Source: Hyphomicrobiales bacterium (GTDB taxonomy: Bacteria; Pseudomonadota; Alphaproteobacteria; Parvibaculales; Parvibaculaceae). Taken from it: a stretch of DNA of 7,855 bases. A program made the translations under genes and the position numbers. Where the stretch lies: positions 1 through 7,855 of the forward strand of contig JAATFR010000064.1 in assembly GCA_015655095.1 (NCBI GenBank). Direction: 5' to 3'. Shown here one piece after another: positions 1-4,907 of the stretch; positions within the stretch are counted from its first letter, which is position 1, and the number at the start of each line of letters is the position of its first letter. Below the pieces are notes generated by a model that was not told where the DNA came from, did not search any database, and saw nothing but the letters and a program-made list of their open reading frames with translations.

Positions 1-840
1 GGCGCGGATCTTGCCAATCTGGTCAACGAGGCGGCGCTGATGGCGGCTCGTCGCGGCAAGCGGCTCGTCACCATGGCAGAGTTCGAGGATGCCAAGGACA
101 AGGTCATGATGGGGGCGGAGCGCCGCTCACTGGTAATGACCGAGGAAGAAAAGAAGCTCACGGCCTATCATGAAGGCGGCCATGCGCTGGTCGCCCTGCT
201 GACGCCTTCGTCGGACCCGGTGCACAAGGCCACGATCATTCCGCGCGGCCGGGCGCTGGGCATGGTGATGCGTCTGCCCGAACGCGACCAGCTTTCGGTG
301 ACGCGCGAGAAGATGTTCGGCGATCTTGCTGTCGCCATGGGCGGGCGGATCGCAGAAGAGATCATCTTCGGCCATGACAAGGTGACTTCCGGCGCTTCGT
401 CGGACATCCAGATGGCGACGCGGCTGGCCAAGGCCATGGTGACGCGCTACGGCATGAGCGAAAAGCTCGGGCCGCTGGCCTATGCCGACAATGAGGAAGA
501 GGTGTTCCTCGGCCATTCCGTGACGAAGACGCAGAACATGTCGGAAGACACGATGAAGGCGATCGATTCCGAAGTGCGCCGCATCGTCGAGACGGGCTAT
601 GAAACCGCGCGCACGCTGCTGACCGAGAATCTGGACAAGCTGCATATCATCGGCAAGGCTCTGCTCGAATATGAGACGCTTTCGGGCGAGGAGATCAAGG
701 GCCTGCTGCGAGGCGAGCCGCCGATCCGCGATCAGGGTGCGAGCCCTGAGGACAAGGGGCCTGAATCCTCTGTGCCAAGTTCCGGCCGTCCGGTCGACAG
801 TGGCCCCATCGGTACTGCGCCGACGCCGCTCGGGACGTAA
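1..840 (+). CDS. ftsH: ATP-dependent zinc metalloprotease FtsH, C-terminal part (5' end outside window)
   Basis: The reading frame is open from base 1 and gives the last 279 residues of FtsH, a membrane-anchored AAA+ protease that degrades misassembled membrane proteins and selected regulators. The start of the window (GADLANLVNEAALMA) is the end of the AAA lid. The M41 peptidase domain follows: the zinc-binding HExxH motif is HEGGH, encoded at 169-183, and the third zinc ligand is expected to be the Asp of SGASSDIQ near 400. Other family landmarks are HKATIIPRGRALG, AVAMGGRIAEE and the YETLSGEEI segment near the end. The tail is long, low-complexity and rich in Pro, Ser and Gly, as in other alphaproteobacterial FtsH proteins. 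The transmembrane and Walker regions lie upstream of the window. The gene ends with TAA and is followed 6 bases later by a strong terminator, so it is not co-transcribed with the genes to the right. Identity is very secure. Confidence 0.97.
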   Translation, partial: GADLANLVNEAALMAARRGKRLVTMAEFEDAKDKVMMGAERRSLVMTEEEKKLTAYHEGGHALVALLTPSSDPVHKATIIPRGRALGMVMRLPERDQLSVTREKMFGDLAVAMGGRIAEEIIFGHDKVTSGASSDIQMATRLAKAMVTRYGMSEKLGPLAYADNEEEVFLGHSVTKTQNMSEDTMKAIDSEVRRIVETGYETARTLLTENLDKLHIIGKALLEYETLSGEEIKGLLRGEPPIRDQGASPEDKGPESSVPSSGRPVDSGPIGTAPTPLGT

Positions 841-846
841 GATTCG

Positions 847-877
847 CCTGCGAGACTTTCCGGTCTCGCAGGTTTTT
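847..877 (+). terminator. Intrinsic terminator of ftsH
   Basis: A perfect 10-bp stem (CCTGCGAGAC at 847-856, GTCTCGCAGG at 863-872) with a 6-base loop is followed at once by TTTTT (873-877) and a further T-rich stretch. It starts 6 bases after the ftsH stop. On the minus strand the stem is not followed by a T run, so it should mainly stop plus-strand transcription. It separates ftsH from the converging hydrolase gene. Confidence 0.95.
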
Positions 878-940
878 CATTTTTATACTGATGATTTTAT
901 GATGTCGATACGGCGAAGGCCCGGCTTTTGCCGTGACGTC

Positions 941-1861
941 TCAGTGTTCGCGTTCAGCGCCTTTGCGGTCCATGGACGCCAGAGCCTCCAGAATGAGCGA
1001 CGGATCGACATCCGCTACATCGTGCCCGGCGTCATGGATCGCGATGAACCGCGCGCCCGGAATATGCCCGGACGTTCTCTTTCCCTGTTCAAAGGCGATG
1101 CAGACATCGCGTTTGCCATGGATCACCATGACCGGCGCATCGATGCGGCCGAGCAGGGATATGCGTTCACCGCTCGCCCGGATGGCGAGCGTCTGACGAA
1201 GGATGCCGCCCGGATTATAGGCGCGCTCCATGGAGCGCGAGACGGCGGCGGCAAGTTCTTCCCTGTGCAGCCCCAGCGCCTTGACGCCATAAAGACGAGC
1301 GCCGTTGACGCCATCCTCGACAGCTTTTTCCCGATCCGTGAAGCCCGCCATCGAACGCAGCATGGCTTCGCGCGCCAACGCTGAACACTCGATCCATGCG
1401 CTGCCATCTGACGACATGAGCGAGACCAGCGAGAGCGTCCGCTCAGGGTATTTTGCGGCAATGATCTGCGCGATCATGCCGCCCATCGAGAAGCCGATGA
1501 GATGACAGGCTGGCAGGCCGAGCCGGTCCATCAGATGGACCGCATCGTCCGCCATGTCGAAGAGCGTATAGGGAGCAGATTCGTCCGGGCCTGAGAACAG
1601 GCGCTGGCCACGCGCCAGGGCATCGGGCTCGAAAGCCGGGCCGAAGCTTGTGGAATGGCCGCAATCGCGATTGTCGAACGAGATGACGCGATAGCGGCTG
1701 GCGAGCGCCTCGATGAGAGGCTCCGGCCAGTCCACCAGCTGCATGCCGAGCCCCTGGATGAGAAGGACCGGCTCGGCACTTGCCGATCCCGCCACGCGAC
1801 ATGCTATCCGTACGCCTCGCTCCGGCAACTCAACCAGTTTCTCCGAGGCTTCGGCGTTCAT
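941..1861 (-). CDS. Alpha/beta hydrolase (RdmC-like esterase/lipase family), in operon with choX
   Basis: A 306-residue cytoplasmic protein with no signal peptide. It has the full alpha/beta-hydrolase signature: an oxyanion segment QGLGM (36-40), FDNRDCGHS (62-70, typical of the aclacinomycin methylesterase-like group), the nucleophile elbow GFSMGG with Ser125, the acid Asp252 in HGKRD, and the base His280 in DAGHD. It is therefore probably an active esterase or similar hydrolase; the substrate cannot be read from sequence. It lies downstream of choX on the same strand. The ATG at 1861 gives a protein that begins just before the conserved fold but has no clear SD. An in-frame GTG at 1894-1892 overlaps the choX stop as GTGA and would add 11 residues, suggesting translational coupling; it is a real alternative start. 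A role on a choline ester or another quaternary-amine compound is only an inference from the neighbour. The stop is TGA at 943-941, and the gene converges on ftsH. Confidence 0.85.
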   Translation of the reverse strand: MNAEASEKLVELPERGVRIACRVAGSASAEPVLLIQGLGMQLVDWPEPLIEALASRYRVISFDNRDCGHSTSFGPAFEPDALARGQRLFSGPDESAPYTLFDMADDAVHLMDRLGLPACHLIGFSMGGMIAQIIAAKYPERTLSLVSLMSSDGSAWIECSALAREAMLRSMAGFTDREKAVEDGVNGARLYGVKALGLHREELAAAVSRSMERAYNPGGILRQTLAIRASGERISLLGRIDAPVMVIHGKRDVCIAFEQGKRTSGHIPGARFIAIHDAGHDVADVDPSLILEALASMDRKGAEREH

Positions 1862-1890
1862 GACGGATCGCTTGTCGGCAACGCCTGCAC

Positions 1891-2841
1891 TCACAGACCA
1901 AGCTTCGCCTTGACGGCTGCAAGACCATCCTTGCCATCGCTGGTGGTCACGCCCTTGAGCCACGCGTCGAGATGGCCAGGTTGCTCCTTAATCGTCTTCT
2001 CCGCGGCCTTGGTGGGCGTCATGCCGCCCATCAGATGGTCCATGCCCTTGTTTTCATAAGGGATGTCGAAGGTGAGATTATTGAGCAGCGTTGCGACATT
2101 GGGGCAGGCCTGCATATAGCCCTTGCGCACCTGGGTGCTGACGGTCGCCGCGCCCAGATTTGGACCGTAATATTTGTCGCCGCCGGTCAGGTAGCTCATC
2201 TTGAACTTGTCGTTCATCGGATGGGGCGCCCAGCCCTGGAAGACGATCCATTCCTGTTTGCGGGTCTTGCGGTCGACTTCGGCCAGCATGCCCTGTTCAC
2301 TGGATTCCACCACTTTCCAGCCTTCGAGGTGGAAGGTCGGATCCTTGATGATGTTGAGGGCAAGTTCGTTCGAGCCGGGCTCGATGCCGTACATCTTCTT
2401 GCCGAACTTGTCAGCGAACCGGCTCAGATCGGCGATGTCATGAACGCCGGCATCATACACATAGGTCGGCACGGCGAAGGTATATTTGGCTCCGGTCAGG
2501 TTGAGATGCACCGTCTCGACGCTGCCATCGGCCTTGTAGGGGGTGTAGTACTGGATCATGGCCGGGTCCCAGTAGCCGAGGAAGACGTCGAGGTCGCCCT
2601 GCTTCAGTCCGGCATAGATAACGTTGATCGCCAGCACGTTCGAGGAGGGCTTGTAGCCGAGCGCATCGAGCAGGACGCTTGCCGTGCCCGTGGTCAGGGC
2701 GAGATCGTTCCATCCGGGCTCCGCCATGCGCACCGCCAGACAGGAAGCCGGGTCCTCCGCGCGGGCCGGGCCCGCCGAGGCCAGAGGCCCCAGAACACTT
2801 AGTGAAAGAGCTGCCGCCAGACCATATCGCCGAAACGTCAT
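1891..2841 (-). CDS. choX: Choline-binding periplasmic protein of an ABC transporter (ChoX)
   Basis: A 316-residue substrate-binding protein of the glycine-betaine/choline (OpuAC-like) family. Residues 1-28 form a signal peptide (Arg-Arg near the start, hydrophobic core, ARA before the predicted cut), so the mature protein is periplasmic. The aromatic cage known from Sinorhizobium meliloti ChoX is present by alignment from memory: Trp44 and Asp46 (GWND), Trp91 (GYWDP), Tyr120 (GAKY), Asn158 (EPGSNE) and Trp204 (FQGWAPHP). The only two cysteines, Cys34 and Cys246, could form a disulfide. The start at 2841 is chosen because AGGAGGG lies 4 bases upstream (2846-2852) and the signal peptide begins there; a longer frame to 2889 would start inside the operator. 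The genes for the usual partners ChoW (permease) and ChoV (ATPase) are not in the window; the next gene is a hydrolase. BetI is divergent. Expression is probably controlled by BetI and relieved by choline. Confidence 0.92.
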   Translation of the reverse strand: MTFRRYGLAAALSLSVLGPLASAGPARAEDPASCLAVRMAEPGWNDLALTTGTASVLLDALGYKPSSNVLAINVIYAGLKQGDLDVFLGYWDPAMIQYYTPYKADGSVETVHLNLTGAKYTFAVPTYVYDAGVHDIADLSRFADKFGKKMYGIEPGSNELALNIIKDPTFHLEGWKVVESSEQGMLAEVDRKTRKQEWIVFQGWAPHPMNDKFKMSYLTGGDKYYGPNLGAATVSTQVRKGYMQACPNVATLLNNLTFDIPYENKGMDHLMGGMTPTKAAEKTIKEQPGHLDAWLKGVTTSDGKDGLAAVKAKLGL

Positions 2842-2872
2842 CGAACCCTCCTTTTGCCCAATAGGACAGTTT

Positions 2873-2890
2873 ATTGACCAACTGGTCAAT
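2873..2890. promoter_or_regulatory. Palindromic operator, probable BetI site
   Basis: A perfect inverted repeat, ATTGACCA-AC-TGGTCAAT, with 8-base arms and a 2-base centre. It lies in the 122-base gap between the divergent choX and betI genes. The TTGA...TCAA core resembles BetI boxes of other proteobacteria as I recall them, and a dimeric TetR repressor encoded next door is the natural ligand. The site touches the proposed choX -10 box, which would explain repression. Confidence 0.7.
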
Positions 2891-2918
2891 TGTTGATACC
2901 CGGGGACAATCTTGTCAA
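2889..2918 (-). promoter_or_regulatory. Putative sigma70-type promoter of choX
   Basis: On the minus strand there is a consensus -35 TTGACA (2918-2913), an 18-base spacer, and a -10-like AACAAT (2894-2889, four of six matches). The -10 overlaps the edge of the palindromic operator. An alternative with TTGACC inside the palindrome and TCCTAT 17 bases further is weaker. The plus strand offers TGGTCA (2883-2888) and GACAAT (2905-2910) with a 16-base spacer for betI, also weak. Confidence 0.45.
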
Positions 2919-2926
2919 GCTCTCTA

Positions 2927-2942
2927 CGGCAGGGTTCTGCCG
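2927..2942 (+). other. Small hairpin in the betI leader
   Basis: CGGCAG and CTGCCG form a perfect 6-bp stem with a GGTT loop, 21 bases before the betI start. No T run follows on either strand, so it is not a clear terminator. It may affect betI mRNA stability or translation, or have no function. Confidence 0.3.
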
Positions 2943-2963
2943 GGGAGGCAAGCGGAGAAAAGA

Positions 2964-3611
2964 ATGGCGCTGCGGTCGATCAGTGAAATCAGGCGACTGG
3001 AATTGAAACAGGCCGCCTTCGAGGTCATGCAGACTGAAGGTGTTCAGGGCACAACGCTGGAAAAGGTGGCGCAGCACGCGGGGGCCGCCAAAGGCATCGT
3101 TCTGCACTATTTCAAGAGCAAGAAGCAGCTGTTCGAGCACACCATGCGCCACGCCAACAGCCTGCTGCGGGACGAGGTTGCCGCTCGGCTCAGGCGGGCG
3201 GGCTCACCTTCGGAAAGGCTCTGGGCGATCATTGAGGGCAATTTCGCGTCGGCGTTTTATTGTCATCCGGTTTGCCACGCCTGGCTGTCGCTGTGCGCCG
3301 AGGTGCCGCGCGACCGCCAGCTTGAACGTATCCAGCATGTTATCCATCGGCGGATGCGCTCAAACCTGCGTTCGGCGCTGGCGGGGCTTGCCCTGGCGGA
3401 TGAAATCGACGCCATCGCCCTTGGCATCACCACGATGATCGATGGGCTCTGGCTCAGGGCAGGATTACAGAGCGGCGGCTTCGGGCAGGCGGAGGCGCTG
3501 GCGCAGATGAGCGATTATGTGCGCCATCGCCTCGGGGAAAAAGCCATGGCAGGGCGGAGCCCGGAACTGCGGGCCTTGCTGACAGATGGCATGGTGATCA
3601 GGGGCAGGTAA
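2964..3611 (+). CDS. betI: BetI-like TetR-family transcriptional regulator
   Basis: A 215-residue TetR-family repressor. The N-terminal DNA-binding domain spans about residues 8-55, with the helix-turn-helix at TTLEKVAQHAGAAKGIVLHYF (30-50). It closely parallels E. coli BetI (as remembered), with the same HYF-x-x-K-x-x-L pattern and, near the C-terminus, IDGLWLRAGL (159-168), a BetI landmark in the ligand domain. It is about 20 residues longer than E. coli BetI at the C-terminus. The ATG at 2964 is chosen because GGAG (2954-2957) lies 6 bases upstream; the frame is open to an ATG at 2874, which lies inside the operator and is unlikely. BetI senses choline and represses choline uptake and glycine-betaine synthesis genes; here the visible target is choX, divergent across a palindrome. 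betA and betB are not in the window. A different quaternary-amine ligand is possible. Confidence 0.85.
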   Translation: MALRSISEIRRLELKQAAFEVMQTEGVQGTTLEKVAQHAGAAKGIVLHYFKSKKQLFEHTMRHANSLLRDEVAARLRRAGSPSERLWAIIEGNFASAFYCHPVCHAWLSLCAEVPRDRQLERIQHVIHRRMRSNLRSALAGLALADEIDAIALGITTMIDGLWLRAGLQSGGFGQAEALAQMSDYVRHRLGEKAMAGRSPELRALLTDGMVIRGR

Positions 3612-3617
3612 GCAATG

Positions 3618-3640
3618 AACGGGATGGGAGACGTCCCGTT
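3618..3640. terminator. Possible weak terminator hairpin between convergent genes
   Basis: AACGGGA (3618-3624) and TCCCGTT (3634-3640) form a perfect 7-bp stem with a 9-base loop. It sits in the 35-base gap between betI (+) and the small membrane protein gene (-), where a shared terminator would be expected. No T run follows on either strand, so efficiency is doubtful. Confidence 0.35.
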
Positions 3641-3646
3641 TGCGTA

Positions 3647-3799
3647 TCAGAGCTCCGCAACAATGGAGCAATGGGTGACCAGCGCGCTGAAAAAGAAGAT
3701 CAGCAGCAGGATCATGACAATGCCGACGCCATACTGGGCGAAGAACCCGGCGGGCCTTGCATCGGCTCTTGATCGCCATTGTTCATTGTCTTTGGTCAT
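3647..3799 (-). CDS. Small single-span membrane protein, 50 residues, function unknown
   Basis: The minus strand reads ATG at 3799 to TGA at 3647, giving 50 residues. A charged N-terminal part (MTKDNEQWRSRADARP, 1-16) precedes one strongly hydrophobic span at about 24-42 (VGIVMILLLIFFFSALV) and a short tail with one Cys (HCSIVAEL). A clear SD, GGAG (3807-3804), lies 4 bases before the ATG. Promoter-like boxes occur at 3872-3844 on the same strand. The positive residues before the span suggest the N-terminus stays in the cytoplasm. It is convergent with betI and divergent from folP. I do not recognise a family. It could be a small subunit or regulator of a membrane complex, but nothing here identifies the partner. 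The strength of the call rests on SD, composition and hydrophobic pattern; the plus-strand frame over the same bases lacks these. Confidence 0.7.
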   Translation of the reverse strand: MTKDNEQWRSRADARPAGFFAQYGVGIVMILLLIFFFSALVTHCSIVAEL

Positions 3800-3816
3800 G
3801 CTTCTCCGGGGCGGCT

Positions 3817-3831
3817 GATAAAGTCTTTATC
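3817..3831. repeat. Perfect 15-bp palindrome upstream of the small membrane protein gene
   Basis: GATAAAG-T-CTTTATC: two 7-base arms around one central base. It lies between the SD of the 50-residue membrane protein gene and its proposed -10 box, so it would be in or at the start of the transcript. It could be an operator for a regulator not in this window or, less likely with a 1-base loop, an RNA structure. Confidence 0.5.
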
Positions 3832-3843
3832 TTGTCTTGTACG

Positions 3844-3872
3844 AGAATAGACCGGACCGGGAAGACTGTCGA
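3844..3872 (-). promoter_or_regulatory. Putative promoter of the small membrane protein gene
   Basis: On the minus strand TCGACA (3872-3867, five of six to the -35 consensus) is followed by a 17-base spacer and TATTCT (3849-3844, four of six to the -10 consensus). Transcription would begin near 3837, leaving a leader of about 40 bases that contains the 15-bp palindrome. Confidence 0.45.
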
Positions 3873-3949
3873 TGGCGCGGCGAGTTACGATCAAGGTGAG
3901 CGACAATTCCCTCGCGGCTGAGGTGCTTCTCGCCACGTCTGCTTCTCTG

Positions 3950-3977
3950 TTCAGCCCGATGCCGCCTGTGCTATGAC
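3950..3977 (+). promoter_or_regulatory. Putative folP promoter giving a leaderless or nearly leaderless mRNA
   Basis: TATGAC (3972-3977) resembles a -10 box, with TTCAGC (3950-3955) 16 bases upstream as a weak -35. Only 5 bases separate the -10 from the folP ATG at 3983, and no SD precedes either candidate ATG (3983 or 3989). Transcription would start at or next to the start codon. Confidence 0.35.
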
Positions 3978-3982
3978 GCCCC

Positions 3983-4816
3983 ATGCCCATGATTTTTCCC
4001 CGATCCGCGCCGACGCTCCTCGGCATCGTCAACATCACCGAAGACAGTTTTTCGGATGGTGGCCGCTATCTCACGGCTGACAAGGCCATCGAGCATGCCC
4101 GACGGCTCTACGCCGAAGGGGCTGATGTGATCGATCTGGGGCCCGCGCCCAGCAATCCCGATGCAAAGCCCGTGGGCGCAGCGGAGGAGATCCGGCGGAT
4201 CGGTCCCGTGATTGAGGCGCTGCATGGGGATGGCATCCCCGTATCGCTCGACAGCTTTGAACGCGAGACGCAGCTTTTCGCATTGTCGCGCGGCGTGGCC
4301 TGGCTCAACGACATATGGGGCTTTCCAGACAAGAGCCTCTATTCCGCTCTGGCCGGGGCCACATGCAAGCTGATCGTGATGCATTCGATTCAGGGGCAGG
4401 CCCTTGCTGATCGTCGCGACGCGCCGGAAGGCGACATGGTGGAGCGGATTTGCCGCTTCTTCGAGGCAAGGCTCGCGGCGCTGGAGCAGGCGGGCGTGGC
4501 GCGCGAGCGCATCGTTCTCGATCCCGGCATGGGCTTCTTTCTGGGAAGGGACCCGGGGATTTCGTTCGGTGTGCTGGCTCGGACGCAGGAAATCAGGGAT
4601 CGCTTCGGCCTGTCGGTGCTTATCTCGGTGTCGCGGAAATCGTTTTTGCGCGCCGTTACGGGACGCGCGCCTGCTGAAACAGGCCCGGCAACCCTTGCCG
4701 CCGAGCTTCTGGCCGTGGTTCATGGCGCGGAGCTGATCCGCACCCATGAACCTCAACAGCTCAGGGACGCTCTGGCCGTGCTGGCGGCGGTGAAAGAATC
4801 GGCAATAAAAATTTAG
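3983..4816 (+). CDS. folP: Dihydropteroate synthase of the Sul2/Sul1-like type
   Basis: A 277-residue cytosolic TIM-barrel enzyme that joins 6-hydroxymethyl-dihydropterin diphosphate and p-aminobenzoate to dihydropteroate in folate synthesis, the target of sulfonamides. Pterin-site residues are in place: Asn17, Asp90, Asn109-Asp110, Asp180, the SRKS motif with Lys219, and Arg253/His255 (RTH). The details match the mobile resistance enzyme Sul2, as I remember it, rather than ordinary FolP: GIVNITEDSFSDGGRYL near residue 14 (Glu20 where FolP has Pro), DLGPAPSNPDAKPV (51-64) replacing the GGESTRPGA loop, PVSLDSF (86-92), LNDIWGFPD (108-116), VMHS (132-135), and DPGMGFFLG (180-188), where the loop is two residues longer than in E. 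coli FolP. That loop holds the Phe-Gly element reported to let Sul enzymes reject sulfonamides. The gene precedes glmM, as in alphaproteobacterial ftsH-folP-glmM loci. ATG 3983 is the first in-frame start; ATG 3989 would shorten it by two residues. Function as DHPS is secure; sulfonamide insensitivity is inferred. Confidence 0.93.
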   Translation: MPMIFPRSAPTLLGIVNITEDSFSDGGRYLTADKAIEHARRLYAEGADVIDLGPAPSNPDAKPVGAAEEIRRIGPVIEALHGDGIPVSLDSFERETQLFALSRGVAWLNDIWGFPDKSLYSALAGATCKLIVMHSIQGQALADRRDAPEGDMVERICRFFEARLAALEQAGVARERIVLDPGMGFFLGRDPGISFGVLARTQEIRDRFGLSVLISVSRKSFLRAVTGRAPAETGPATLAAELLAVVHGAELIRTHEPQQLRDALAVLAAVKESAIKI

Positions 4817-4907
4817 ACGCTGGCGAAGGCCCGCCGCACTATGTTCTCTCTCGATATTGCGAGTCGAGGGTGGGGCGGCAGGCTTTATCCAGACGAATGA
4901 GGATTGG

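Noticed and set aside
169..183. HEGGH instead of HEAGH in the FtsH zinc motif
   Set aside because: It still fits HExxH, and I recall the Gly variant in other alphaproteobacterial FtsH proteins, so it is not notable.
671..1384. Plus-strand frame of 237 codons running from the ftsH tail into the hydrolase region
   Set aside because: It crosses a strong terminator, overlaps two real genes and has no family features.
1972..2802. Plus-strand open frame of 276 codons across choX
   Set aside because: Antisense shadow of choX, which has a signal peptide, SD and family motifs.
2842..2889. N-terminal extension of ChoX to the ATG at 2889
   Set aside because: That start lies inside the operator palindrome, has no SD and would put 16 residues in front of a clear signal peptide.
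3615..3818. Plus-strand frame of 67 codons after betI
   Set aside because: No SD of note and no domain pattern. It lies antisense to the better supported 50-residue membrane protein.
3872..3976. 34-residue frame just before folP
   Set aside because: No SD and no hydrophobic or domain pattern; its end overlaps the likely folP -10 box.
4817..4907. Possible separate glmM promoter (TATGTT at 4840-4845) and small CTCG/CGAG repeat
   Set aside because: The nearest -35-like TTAGAC is 21 bases away, and the repeat arms are only 4 bases, too weak to annotate.
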